Of a stretch of DNA of 64,000 bases, positions 16,391-25,897 are shown in pieces. A program made the translations under genes and the position numbers. The notes under the pieces were generated by a model. That model saw only the letters and a list, made by a program, of their open reading frames with translations. It searched no databases and had not been told where the DNA came from. Source of the stretch: Bradyrhizobium sp. 186 (GTDB lineage: Bacteria; Pseudomonadota; Alphaproteobacteria; Rhizobiales; Xanthobacteraceae). The stretch lies in assembly GCF_023101685.1 (NCBI RefSeq), contig NZ_CP082164.1:2046001-2110000 (forward strand), given 5' to 3'. Numbering within the stretch: the first letter of the stretch is position 1; every line of letters starts with the position of its first letter.

Positions 16391-17359
16391 ATGCGCGTCT
16401 TTGTTGCGGGCGCGACCGGCGCGGTCGGTCAATATCTTGTTCCGGCGCTGGTCGCCGCGGGTCATTCCGTGATTGGCACGACACGGAGTGCCGCAAAAAC
16501 AGACTTTGTGCGTCGATTGGGTGCGGAGCCGGTCGTCGCCGACGGCCTCGATGCCGACAGCATGCGCGCTGCGGTGATTGCGGCAAAGCCCGATGCGGTC
16601 ATCCACCAGATGACAGATCTCGCGGGCGCCACGGACCTCCGTCATTTCGATCGGGCTTTCGCGCGAACCAACGAGCTCCGCACGCGCGGAACCGACATTC
16701 TGCTCACTGCCGCACGCGAGGCCGGCGCCAAGCGCTTCATCGCGCAAAGCTTCTGCGGCTGGACCTTCAGTCGCGCCGGGGGAACGGTGAAGACCGAGAC
16801 CGATGAACTCGACCCGCATCCGCCGCAAGAGCTGCGACGCACGCTCGAGGCAATCCAGTATCTGGAGCGAAGCGTCACCGCATCAACGACGCCAGAGGGC
16901 ATCGTGCTGCGCTATGGATTCTTCTATGGACCTGGCACCGGCACGCTCTCGCCGGCGATGATCGACCAGCTGCGCCACCGGCGTGTGCCAGTGATCGGCG
17001 ATGGCGGCGGCATGTGGTCGTTCATTCACACCGAAGATGCCGCCTCTGCCACGCTTGCCGCGGTTGAACACGGACGCGCTGGCAGCATCTACAACATCGT
17101 CGACGATCATCCGGCGCAGGTGAAGGATTGGTTGCCCGCGCTGGCCGAACTGCTTGGTGCCAAGCCGCCGCGTCACATTCCCGCTTGGCTCGGGCGCCTG
17201 CTTGCGGGCGAGCATATGGTTGCGATGATGACAGAGGTGCGCGGGGCATCCAACGACAAGGCAAAGCGCGAACTCGGCTGGCTGCCGGCGCATGCCTCCT
17301 GGCGCGACGGCTTTGCCGATGCGGCAAGGCAGCCCACCAGCCACCGCTCGGCGGCCTGA
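16391..17359 (+). CDS. NAD-dependent epimerase/dehydratase family protein
   Basis: The protein is 322 residues of the extended SDR type. The nucleotide-binding motif GATGAVGQ lies at residues 7-14, and LRYGFFYGPGTGT marks the middle of the fold. The usual catalytic YxxxK is not clear, which makes it an atypical member. The extended SDR fold is certain, the substrate is unknown. ATG 16391 follows GAGGAGCACAGG. It converges with the hydroxyacid dehydrogenase gene, 4 bp stop to stop. Confidence 0.82.
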   Translation: MRVFVAGATGAVGQYLVPALVAAGHSVIGTTRSAAKTDFVRRLGAEPVVADGLDADSMRAAVIAAKPDAVIHQMTDLAGATDLRHFDRAFARTNELRTRGTDILLTAAREAGAKRFIAQSFCGWTFSRAGGTVKTETDELDPHPPQELRRTLEAIQYLERSVTASTTPEGIVLRYGFFYGPGTGTLSPAMIDQLRHRRVPVIGDGGGMWSFIHTEDAASATLAAVEHGRAGSIYNIVDDHPAQVKDWLPALAELLGAKPPRHIPAWLGRLLAGEHMVAMMTEVRGASNDKAKRELGWLPAHASWRDGFADAARQPTSHRSAA

Positions 17360-17363
17360 GGCA

Positions 17364-18326
17364 TCAGGCCAGCTTACGCGGCAGCTCGCTGCCCTTGGTC
17401 CAGGCGTCGATCGCCTCGACCATCTGGCCGTAATGGATGCGCAATCCGTCCTCGGTCGCGTAGCCGAGATGCGGCGTCAGCACGATGTTGTCGAGCTTGC
17501 GGAAGGGATGATCGACAGGCAGTGGTTCGACCGAGAACACGTCGATGCCGGCGCCCGCAATCTTCTTCTGCTGCAGCACTTCGAGCAGCGCGGCCTCATC
17601 GACGATCGGCCCGCGCGCGGTGTTGACGAGGAAGGCCGTGGGCTTCATCCGCGCGAGATCGTCGCGGCCGACCAGCCCCCGCGAGCGTTCGCTCAGCACC
17701 ACGTGGATGGTGATGATGTCTGCCTTGGCGAACAGCTCTTCCTTGCTGGCGTAGCCGACACCAGCCTCCTTGCACTTCTCGGGCGTCAGGTTCGGACTCC
17801 AGGCGATCACGTTCATGCCGAACGCTTTCGCTATGCCCGCCATCTTGCTGCCGAGCTTGCCGAGTCCGATGATGCCGAGCGTGCGACCCTCGATCTCGAT
17901 TCCCGCAAAGGTCTGCCAGGGCTCGCCGGCATGCATGCGCGCATTCTCGCGCCCGATGCCGCGGGTCAGTTCAAGGATCAGGCCCATGGCGAGCGGGGCG
18001 GTGGGATCGCGGGAATATTGCGTGCCGCCGATGGCTACGTTGCGCGCCTTCGCGGCCTCCATGTTGATCGACGCATTGCGCATGCCGGACGTCAGCAGCA
18101 GCTTCAGCTTCGGCAGCGCCTCGAACAGGCTCTTCGGGAATGCGGTGCGTTCGCGCATCGCGCAGATGATCTCGAAATCACCGAGCGCGTCGGCCGCAGC
18201 CCGCTCCGATGCAAAGGGATGGCTGAACATGGTGACGTCGATGCGGTCGGCGAGTTTTTGCCAGTCGGCGACGTCGAGGGCGAGGTTGAAATAGTCGTCG
18301 AGAATTGCACAGCGCAGCCGCGTCAT
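17364..18326 (-). CDS. D-2-hydroxyacid dehydrogenase family protein
   Basis: The protein is 320 residues. The NAD-binding motif is GRTLGIIGLGKLGSKMAGIA near residue 145. Family catalytic positions are visible: Arg in VNTARGPIVDE, Glu in FSVEPLP, and His in LTPHLGYAT. This matches D-isomer-specific 2-hydroxyacid dehydrogenases (phosphoglycerate/hydroxypyruvate type); the exact substrate is unknown. ATG 18326 has GGATGAAG upstream; ATG 18335 (MKL) is an equally possible start. Confidence 0.88.
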   Translation of the reverse strand: MTRLRCAILDDYFNLALDVADWQKLADRIDVTMFSHPFASERAAADALGDFEIICAMRERTAFPKSLFEALPKLKLLLTSGMRNASINMEAAKARNVAIGGTQYSRDPTAPLAMGLILELTRGIGRENARMHAGEPWQTFAGIEIEGRTLGIIGLGKLGSKMAGIAKAFGMNVIAWSPNLTPEKCKEAGVGYASKEELFAKADIITIHVVLSERSRGLVGRDDLARMKPTAFLVNTARGPIVDEAALLEVLQQKKIAGAGIDVFSVEPLPVDHPFRKLDNIVLTPHLGYATEDGLRIHYGQMVEAIDAWTKGSELPRKLA

Positions 18327-18455
18327 CAGCTTCATCCATGGCGAGTGGTGGCGGCGCAGGCGGGGCGCCATCGTCGGAACCGGGCCATGGTTGCGCGCAA
18401 TCAGAGCCGCGCGCAAGCCGCTCGCGCCTTCAAAGATCCGATAGGGGAGAAGGGC

Positions 18456-18671
18456 TCAGAGGTCGCGGGCCTTCAGGCGGAACGGCGCATCCATGCCGTG
18501 CTTGGCGCGCCAGGCGGGGCCGGGCCCGCGCATGTAGTGGAGTTCCGGGCGATAGGGGTTGAACGCGGTGGCGAAGCAGCGCTTCCAGAAGCCCGTGATC
18601 TCCGTGACGAGTCCGGAAGCGCTGGCGGCTTGTGCCGGAACGGCGATGGAAGTGGTCTCGATCATAGCCAT
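18456..18671 (-). CDS. Small hypothetical protein
   Basis: The protein is 71 residues (MAMIETTSIAVPAQAAS...). Its second half is rich in aromatic and basic residues (GFWKRCFATAFNPYRPELHY). It has no recognised domain, signal peptide or transmembrane helix. It precedes the hydroxyacid dehydrogenase gene on the same strand with a 120-bp gap. Codon use resembles its neighbours. The function is unknown. Confidence 0.55.
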   Translation of the reverse strand: MAMIETTSIAVPAQAASASGLVTEITGFWKRCFATAFNPYRPELHYMRGPGPAWRAKHGMDAPFRLKARDL

Positions 18672-18905
18672 GATACGGCCTCGCTGTTCTCCCCGCCCGT
18701 TCTGCGCGGGTGGCGCTTTTTTCAGCGCTGAGGCGAGCTTTGGCCTGATTTATTAAAAGATGGTTTCAATTGTCCGGATCGGCGGCGGGATGGTGTCCGT
18801 TCCGTATTCATCCGTGGTGAACGGAGGGAAAACATTGCCCTTTGGGGGCGGGATCGCTACATCGGCGGCAAGCAAATTTCCTCAAATCGAAGGTTTTCGG
18901 GACCG

Positions 18906-20555
<1,650 letters not shown>

Positions 20556-20825
20556 TCAGCCGGCCTCGCAGGTTGCCAAACCTGTCGAGGAAAGCGTGGG
20601 CGCGGGGCGTCGCGTGATGAATGAATTGCTTTGCCTCGTGTAGCCGAAGCCCTTCGAATTGACGGGAGCGCTGTTCCGAGATCAGCGCGCCTCCGCGGGC
20701 AGATCGACGAGCGTTGCGACCGTCCGCGACGAAGATGTGGTTGCCGAAATAGTCTTTGGTCGGTTTGATCCAGCGAGCACGGAAGCCGAGGTCAGCGTAT
20801 ACCCGCGATTGGCTGTAAGGTTCGG

Positions 20826-21083
20826 TTACTTCACCTTCTCCGCCAACCACATCTTGATCAGCGACTGATACGGGACGTCGCGCTTGTTGGCGGCCACTTT
20901 GATCTGCTCAAGCAGACCCAGCGGCAGTCGAATTGAAATCGCTGTCGTCGAAGGCTTGAGATTTGGAAAGCGCACGCGTTCTGCCTTGCTCCAATCGACG
21001 TAATCGGCGGAGTCATGCGTTTCCCAGAACTTGCGTTCCTCGGCTTCGGTCTTGAAGGCGGGAATTGATTTAAGCTTGATCAT
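20826..21083 (-). CDS. brnA: BrnA-family antitoxin
   Basis: The protein is 85 residues. Family blocks are AEERKFWETHDSADYVDW and ISIRLPLGLLEQIKVAANKR, the latter a ribbon-helix-helix segment, ending VPYQSLIKMWLAEKV. It is the DNA-binding antitoxin of the type II BrnTA system. Its start overlaps the end of the toxin gene by 14 bp, toxin first, as is typical. Spacer 20556-20825 beyond its stop contains an antisense reading frame without recognisable similarity. Confidence 0.9.
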   Translation of the reverse strand: MIKLKSIPAFKTEAEERKFWETHDSADYVDWSKAERVRFPNLKPSTTAISIRLPLGLLEQIKVAANKRDVPYQSLIKMWLAEKVK

Positions 21084-21369
21084 AAGCCTTCTTCTCCTTT
21101 CGGTGCATGTCTCGCGCCGATATTATCCGGATCAAGGTTCCATCCTGTCGGAGAGTGAAAGTGATATGCAGCGGACGGTTTTGCGCTGTTTTTCCCAACG
21201 CATTGAAACGCGTCTCTGTTGCACTATGCTTTGAATCCTCGACAACGATCAGCGGATCGTTGAAGAAGACCCCTTCCGCTTCAGCTTGACTGACGTCATG
21301 CTTATCCGCGCTCTTGCGGCTGTTGCCGTCGTCCCAGTCAAAACCTGCGATCTGGTCAAGGTCGATCAT
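21070..21369 (-). CDS. brnT: BrnT-family toxin
   Basis: The protein is 99 residues. FDWDDGNSRKSADKHDVS matches the F-x-W-D-x-x-K/R...KHGV start of BrnT, DPLIVVEDS follows, and it ends IRIISARDMHRKEKKAYDQA. BrnT is a small RNase with a RelE-like fold, neutralised by BrnA. The gene is intact. A perfect palindrome lies directly upstream of its ATG at 21369. Confidence 0.9.
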   Translation of the reverse strand: MIDLDQIAGFDWDDGNSRKSADKHDVSQAEAEGVFFNDPLIVVEDSKHSATETRFNALGKTAQNRPLHITFTLRQDGTLIRIISARDMHRKEKKAYDQA

Positions 21370-21370
21370 A

Positions 21371-21391
21371 TGTATATATTCAATATATACA
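21371..21391. promoter_or_regulatory. brnT: Perfect palindrome, probable BrnA operator
   Basis: TGTATATAT, TCA, ATATATACA form a perfect 9-bp inverted repeat with a 3-bp spacer, starting 2 bp before the brnT start and ending 7 bp before the divergent transglycosylase start. The size suits a ribbon-helix-helix tetramer. It probably covers the brnTA promoter and might also affect the divergent gene. Confidence 0.75.
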
Positions 21392-21398
21392 GAGTGAG

Positions 21399-22658
21399 AT
21401 GTCGATGCAATATCGCTCCTTGTTCGGACGTTGGGAAAGCGCGCTAGGCTGGTTCTTGCTCGCGGCGGCCGTGATGCTGCCTTTTCCCGCCCGCGCCGCC
21501 GACGCCGCCTTCACGCAGTTCATCGCCACGCTTTGGCCGGAGGCGCAAGCCGCCGGCGTGTCGCGCGCGACGTTTGACGAACAGACGCGCGGACTCGAGC
21601 CCGATTACAAGCTGCCCGATCTGATCTTGCCGGGACGGCCCGCGACCGGTGCGCCGTCGCAGGCCGAGTTCGTGCAGGTGCCCGCCGACTACGTCAAGGA
21701 GACGTCGATCGCGCGCCTTGCCGGCGAGGGACAGCGGCTGCTGCAAAAATATCGCCCTGCGCTGACCCAAATCGAGAAGAGCTCGGGGGTGCCCGCGACC
21801 GTGATGCTCGCGATCTGGGGCCGCGAAACCGACTACGGCCGCTACACGCTGCCTTATGATCTGGTGCGCGTGCTGGCGACGCAGGCCTATGTCGGCCGCC
21901 GCAAGGACACGTATCGCAACGAGTTCATCCTCGCGCTGAAGATCCTGGGTGAGGGCGTGGTGACCCGCAAGGACATGCGCTCGTCCTGGGCCGGCGCCAC
22001 CGGGCTCACGCAATTTTTGCCGTCGGAGTACTACAAGCACGGCGTCGATTTCGACGGTGACGGCCGCATCGATATCTGGCACTCGGTGCCGGACGCGCTG
22101 GCGTCAGCCGCGCAGCAGCTCGTCAACAAAGGCTGGCAGAGCGGCGTGCGCTGGGCCTATGAGGTGCAGGCGCCGGCGAAGGTCGATTGCACGACCGGCG
22201 TTCCGGAAGTGACGAAGCCGATCGGCCAATGGTTGCGCGAGGGCTTCGTGCCGGTGCGCGGGCAACGCCTGAGCGCCGCCGAACAGGCGCAGCCTGCCTC
22301 ACTGTTGCAGCCGGAAGGCATCTACGGCCCGTCGTTCCTGACCACCAAGAACTACTTCGTCATCAAGGAATACAATTTCTCCGACCTCTACGTGCTGTTC
22401 GTGGGTCATCTCGGCGACCGCATGATGAGTCCGCTGCCGTTCGCCACGCCGTGGTCGACCTCGAAGCAATTGCGAACGAAGGATGTCGAGACCATGCAGC
22501 GTGGGCTCACGCGCATCGGGCTCTACAAGGACAAGCTCGACGGCAAGGCCGGCATGCAAACCCGCGCCGCGCTCGGCGCCTATCAGAAGTCGGCCGGCCT
22601 GAAGGTCGATTGCTGGCCGAGCGAAGAGGTGCTGCGTTCGATCCAGGCCGCGCGATAG
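21399..22658 (+). CDS. Lytic murein transglycosylase, MltB family, with peptidoglycan-binding domain
   Basis: The protein is 419 residues. A signal peptide ends after FPARA-A. The catalytic MltB-type domain has WGRETDYGRY with the catalytic Glu near residue 145, and AGATGLTQFLPSEYY. A loop DFDGDGRIDIW follows, like an EF-hand. The C-terminal ~60 residues (TMQRGLTRIGLYKDKLDG) form a peptidoglycan-binding domain. It cleaves MurNAc-GlcNAc bonds to 1,6-anhydro products in the periplasm. ATG 21399 lies just beyond the brnT palindrome; ATG 21405 is an alternative. Confidence 0.92.
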   Translation: MSMQYRSLFGRWESALGWFLLAAAVMLPFPARAADAAFTQFIATLWPEAQAAGVSRATFDEQTRGLEPDYKLPDLILPGRPATGAPSQAEFVQVPADYVKETSIARLAGEGQRLLQKYRPALTQIEKSSGVPATVMLAIWGRETDYGRYTLPYDLVRVLATQAYVGRRKDTYRNEFILALKILGEGVVTRKDMRSSWAGATGLTQFLPSEYYKHGVDFDGDGRIDIWHSVPDALASAAQQLVNKGWQSGVRWAYEVQAPAKVDCTTGVPEVTKPIGQWLREGFVPVRGQRLSAAEQAQPASLLQPEGIYGPSFLTTKNYFVIKEYNFSDLYVLFVGHLGDRMMSPLPFATPWSTSKQLRTKDVETMQRGLTRIGLYKDKLDGKAGMQTRAALGAYQKSAGLKVDCWPSEEVLRSIQAAR

Positions 22659-22673
22659 CGCGCGCCAAAGAAA

Positions 22674-22704
22674 AAGCCCGGCCGAGAGGCTCTCGGCCGG
22701 GCTT
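22674..22704. terminator. Rho-independent terminator hairpin between convergent genes
   Basis: AAGCCCGGCCGAGA and TCTCGGCCGGGCTT form a perfect 14-bp stem with a GGC loop. It lies between convergent stop codons (22658 and 22737) and can serve both strands, with an A-run on the left side. Confidence 0.85.
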
Positions 22705-22736
22705 CGATCGCGGCGCATATGCGCCGTGCAATCGGA

Positions 22737-23021
22737 TCAGTAGCAGACGCGAACCGGGCGAACGACCCAGCCGTAGCCGTCCCAGTAACGCTGACGCTGC
22801 CAGTAGCAGGGCGGGGGCGGCGGGCCGGGCTCGGCCACATAAACCGGGCCGCCATAGGCGGGACGGCTCGACGCGATGGCGCCGCCGACGATCGCGCCGC
22901 CGATCAGGCCAGCCGCGATGCCGACGCCGACGCCGTCATGGGCCTGGGCCGACGGTGTGGCGGTGACCAGCGAACCGGCGACCGTCGCAACCGTGAGGGC
23001 GGCAATTAAAGTCTTCTTCAT
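22737..23021 (-). CDS. Small secreted Gly-rich protein (YW...V-R-V-C end)
   Basis: The protein is 94 residues. A signal peptide is cleaved after TPSAQA. A glycine-rich hydrophobic segment (GVGIAAGLIGGAIVGGAIAS) follows, then a Pro-rich linker and the C-terminal block CYWQRQRYWDGYGWVVRPVR-VC with two cysteines. It is a paralogue of the next gene (23233-23589). This is a common rhizobial cell-envelope family of unknown function. ATG 23021 was chosen for the signal peptide. Confidence 0.78.
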   Translation of the reverse strand: MKKTLIAALTVATVAGSLVTATPSAQAHDGVGVGIAAGLIGGAIVGGAIASSRPAYGGPVYVAEPGPPPPPCYWQRQRYWDGYGWVVRPVRVCY

Positions 23022-23232
23022 GCTCTTGGCTCTCCTGAGAGATGGACGCACCTTGTTAGGAGCGCCCGGGGTTCAAAGGTTCACGCACACTCTGATGGAA
23101 TTGGCCTTGCAGCTAGGAAGCGCGCAAATGGTCAATCCACGGTAAACGCACACGGAGCTGTGACGAGAAAAAGCGGTCTTTTTCGGGCCCCGAGATGAAC
23201 AGCGCTTCCGTAGTGAACCGGTCTACGGCGTC

Positions 23233-23589
23233 TTAGCCACAGACTCTGACGCGACGGACGCGCCAGGCGTAGCCGTCCCAGAAGCGTTGCTTCTGCCAGA
23301 CGCAGCTGCTGCCGTAGTCATCGTCGGCGACGTAGCCGGGGCCCGGCGCGTAGTAGCGGGGCGGATAGTAGCCGGGGCCATAGGAGTAACCCGGACCATA
23401 GGAGTAGCCCGGACCATAGGCGTAGCCGGGTCCGTAATTATACGGAGAAGCCAGTGCGCCGCCGACAATGGCGCCGCCGATAATACCGGCGGCCACGCCC
23501 GCAGCGACGCCGCGCTGCGCGTGGGCGGGCCCCGCGGCCGAGAGGGCCAGCACGACGGCGGCAGCGGCTGTCAGGAGCGATTTCTTCAT
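23233..23589 (-). CDS. Small secreted protein with YGPGY repeats, paralogue of previous gene
   Basis: The protein is 118 residues. It has a signal peptide (to PAHAQ), the same Gly-rich segment (GIIGGAIVGGALAS), then tandem YGPGYAYGPGYSYGPGYSYG repeats. The C-terminal block CVWQKQRFWDGYAWRVRRV-RVC is shared with the upstream paralogue. The repeats are encoded by 18-bp units around 23385-23435. It is probably exported to the periplasm or cell surface; the function is unknown. Confidence 0.78.
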   Translation of the reverse strand: MKKSLLTAAAAVVLALSAAGPAHAQRGVAAGVAAGIIGGAIVGGALASPYNYGPGYAYGPGYSYGPGYSYGPGYYPPRYYAPGPGYVADDDYGSSCVWQKQRFWDGYAWRVRRVRVCG

Positions 23590-23734
23590 AGGCTCGACCT
23601 TTCACACACGAGAACACGGAACTCCTGCGGCTAAGGTTCCATACTTCGTTTGAATGATCAATGAACGGCACCTTTGCCGGGGGCGACCAATTGAACCAAT
23701 TGATATGGGAAGTAGCTCCGCCACGGAGGCGATG

Positions 23735-24022
23735 ATGGGCAGTACGCTGATGAACACCCTGATTGCGGCTGGGATCGTCTTCGCGATTGGTTATGGCTGG
23801 ATCACCCATGTCCAGAACCGCGGCCAGCGGCGCTCGCGCGCCGGCGCGGGCGGGGATAGCGACAGCTATTCGGCGACGAGTGATGGCTTTTCGCTGGGAA
23901 GCTGGTTTTCGAGCGATAGCTCGAGCAGCTCGATCGACAGCGGAAGCTGCTCCGGCGGCGATAGCGGCGGAGGTGGGGATTGCGGAGGCGGCGACGGTGG
24001 TGGGGGCGGTGGCGGCGACTAG
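23735..24022 (+). CDS. Single-TM protein with Ser- and Gly-rich tail
   Basis: The protein is 95 residues from ATG 23735 (MGSTLMNTLIAAGIVFAIGY), with GGAGG five bases upstream. ATG 23732 is adjacent, and an upstream ATG at 23654 lacks a clear site. One N-terminal transmembrane helix is followed by a basic patch (RGQRRSR), a Ser-rich stretch (SSDSSSSSIDSGS) and a Gly/Asp/Cys-rich end. No domain is known. The composition suggests an envelope-anchored low-complexity protein. Confidence 0.6.
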   Translation: MGSTLMNTLIAAGIVFAIGYGWITHVQNRGQRRSRAGAGGDSDSYSATSDGFSLGSWFSSDSSSSSIDSGSCSGGDSGGGGDCGGGDGGGGGGGD

Positions 24023-24063
24023 TAGTCTTTGGCGCGGCCACTTGATCCAACGCAACGCTGCAT

Positions 24064-24080
24064 TTTAGAGCCGTTCTAGG
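24064..24080. promoter_or_regulatory. bfd: Irr-type iron control element upstream of bfd
   Basis: TTTAGAG-CCG-TTCTAGG is a near-palindrome with the same spacing as the perfect box at 24535. It matches the Irr-bound iron control element of rhizobia at most positions and lies 110 bp before the bfd start. Confidence 0.65.
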
Positions 24081-24190
24081 CTGGTTCCGGGCCAGTTTGG
24101 AATAGCTTCAAATATCGGTTTTTCCTTTTGCATCCGGCCGGGCCCTTAAATATCGATACTGGCGCATCACCAAAGGGCCCGCCGCTTTCC

Positions 24191-24460
24191 ATGATCGTCT
24201 GTTCCTGTAACGTGCTGAGCGATGACGACATCCGCGCCGCCGTCGCCGAGTCCGACGACGCCATGCGCCATGCCAAGCAGGTCTATGGATGCCTCGGCTG
24301 TAGCGCCGAATGCGGTCGCTGCGCGCGCACGATCAAGACCATCATCGACGAAGCGCTTGGCCCCTGCGCCAGGTCCTGCTGTTCCGGTTGCCCGCACGGC
24401 CAGGTGGCGGCGAACGACGAAACGGCCGAGCCCGCTGAATTCGCCCTCGCGGCCTGCTGA
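24191..24460 (+). CDS. bfd: Bacterioferritin-associated ferredoxin
   Basis: The protein is 89 residues. The [2Fe-2S] ligands can be counted: Cys4 and Cys6 (MIVCSC) and Cys41 and Cys44 (ECGRC). The fold matches Bfd, which docks on bacterioferritin and delivers electrons to release iron. It is longer than the usual ~64 residues, with extra cysteines at 34, 37, 59, 63, 64, 67 and 89 (CARSCCSGC near the end). bfr follows on the same strand, each gene with its own Irr-type box. Confidence 0.93.
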   Translation: MIVCSCNVLSDDDIRAAVAESDDAMRHAKQVYGCLGCSAECGRCARTIKTIIDEALGPCARSCCSGCPHGQVAANDETAEPAEFALAAC

Positions 24461-24534
24461 AATTCCTCCGTACCGTCGGCTGAGCTTATCCCCGGCGGCG
24501 TCCCCGTAGGCCGTTGCCCTCGTCCGCAAACTGT

Positions 24535-24551
24535 TTTAGAAGCGTTCTAAA
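24535..24551. promoter_or_regulatory. bfr: Perfect Irr-type iron control element upstream of bfr
   Basis: TTTAGAA-GCG-TTCTAAA is a perfect 7+3+7 inverted repeat 43 bp before the bfr start, in the range where a bound repressor would cover the promoter. Irr is known to repress iron-storage genes under iron limitation in Bradyrhizobium; its action here is inferred from the motif. Confidence 0.8.
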
Positions 24552-24594
24552 TTCGGTCTCCGGCCGGATTGGACTGCAAGAGCTGGAGTGAACC

Positions 24595-25083
24595 ATGCAG
24601 GGCGACGCAAAAGTCATCGACTATCTCAACAAGTCACTGCGTCACGAGCTGACTGCAATCAACCAGTACTGGCTGCACTATCGCTTCCTCGACAATTGGG
24701 GCCTCCGGGACATGGCCAAGGTCTGGCGCAAGGAGTCCATCGAGGAGATGGAGCACGCCGACAAGCTCACCGAGCGCATCCTGTTCTTCGACGGTTTTCC
24801 GAACATGCAGGTGCTCGATCCCCTGCGCATCGGCCAGAACGTCAAGGAGATCATCGAGTGCGATCTCGCCGCCGAGATGAGCGCGCGCGCGCTCTACCAG
24901 GAAGCGGCGACCTACTGCCACAGCGTCAAGGACTATGTCACGCGCGACTTGTTCGAGAAGCTGATGAGCGACGAGGAGCACCACATCGACTTCCTCGAAA
25001 CCCAGCTCGATTTGATCGGCCGCATCGGCCTCGAGCTCTACACCCAGAAGCACGTCGGTGGGCTCGAGGGCGAGGGGCATTAA
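24595..25083 (+). CDS. bfr: Bacterioferritin
   Basis: The protein is 162 residues, full length. Ferroxidase ligands are all in place by direct count: Glu18, Glu51, His54, Glu94, Glu127 and His130. Met52, the haem axial ligand between subunits, is present (EEMEHAD), so this is a haem-containing bacterioferritin rather than a plain ferritin. It forms a 24-mer shell that oxidises and stores iron. It follows bfd and a perfect Irr box. Confidence 0.96.
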   Translation: MQGDAKVIDYLNKSLRHELTAINQYWLHYRFLDNWGLRDMAKVWRKESIEEMEHADKLTERILFFDGFPNMQVLDPLRIGQNVKEIIECDLAAEMSARALYQEAATYCHSVKDYVTRDLFEKLMSDEEHHIDFLETQLDLIGRIGLELYTQKHVGGLEGEGH

Positions 25084-25106
25084 GCCCTGGCTGCGCTCTC
25101 TCCATT

Positions 25107-25190
25107 CGTCATGGCCGGGCTTGTCCCACGGCTGTCCACGTGCTGCCCCCAACGAAGACGTGGATGCCCGGGACCAAGCCCGGGCGCCGG
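25107..25190 (+). repeat. Intergenic palindrome (class A, imperfect)
   Basis: CGTCATGGCCGGGCTTGTCC on the left and GGGACCAAGCCCGGG on the right pair imperfectly, with inner arms TCCACGT and ACGTGGA. It fills the spacer between the convergent bfr and flavoprotein genes. Confidence 0.7.
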
Positions 25191-25213
25191 TCTGTTTGCG
25201 GCACGAAGCCCGC

Positions 25214-25815
25214 CTACAGCTGCGTCCTATAGCGCGCTTCCACCACGTCCTGGCCGTCGGGCTCGCCCAGGCTGGTCTGCTGGTGGATGACCTCGGTGAT
25301 GCTCGGCATCACCGAGCGCGGCACCTTGTCCGGCGACCACAGCTTCGAGCGCATCAGCGCCTTGCCGCAGTGGAAATAGACTTCGCTGACGGCGACGCTC
25401 AACACCGCGCGCGGCGGCTTGCCGAATTCCACCATGGAGGCGAGCAGATCCGGATCGGCCGACAGCGTGGCGCGTCCGCCCACGCGCAACGTCTCGTCGA
25501 TGCCGGGCACGAAGAATAGCAGATGCACGAAGCCCGAGCCTTCGACGACGTTCCGAAAACTGTCGATCCGGTTGTTGCCGGAGCGGTCGGGCATCAGCAG
25601 GCGGTTGGGGTCGGCGACATGAACGAAGCCCGTACTGCCGCCGCGCGGCGATGCGTCGACGCTGCCATCGGTGCCCGAGGTCGCGAGCACGCAGAACGGC
25701 GACATCTCGATGAATCTCTTCGCATGCGCATCGATCGCGGGACGCGCCTTCGCGATACGCGCGGGCTCGGCTTTGCATAGATGGTGGCGAGGTCTTCGGC
25801 GCAAAGGTCGGTCAA
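25214..25815 (-). pseudogene. PPOX-type FMN-binding protein gene with apparent frameshift
   Basis: The main frame gives a pyridoxamine 5'-phosphate oxidase-like protein: RPAIDAHAKRFIEMSPFCVL, then ASPRGGSTGFVHV, NNRIDSFRN and VYFHCGKALMRSKLW. The natural N-terminus is in another frame: TTG 25815 with GGAGG seven bases upstream, reading TDLCAEDLATIYAKPSPRV. The two join only if one base is added around 25756-25762. The alternative start in the main frame (ATG 25831) reads across the N-terminus in the wrong frame. So the gene is either broken or carries a sequencing error. The family is probably redox-active with FMN; its substrates are unknown. Confidence 0.72.
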
Positions 25816-25897
25816 CGGCGTGCCTCCACATCAGCTTCGCGTCAAACTATCTGATCTGCCCGTCTCCAGCCAACGAAATCGGGTCTGCCGCCGTCTG

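Noticed and set aside
25214..25831. Intact 205-residue flavoprotein from ATG 25831
   Set aside because: Its first 25 residues are an out-of-frame reading of the family N-terminus that begins at TTG 25815.
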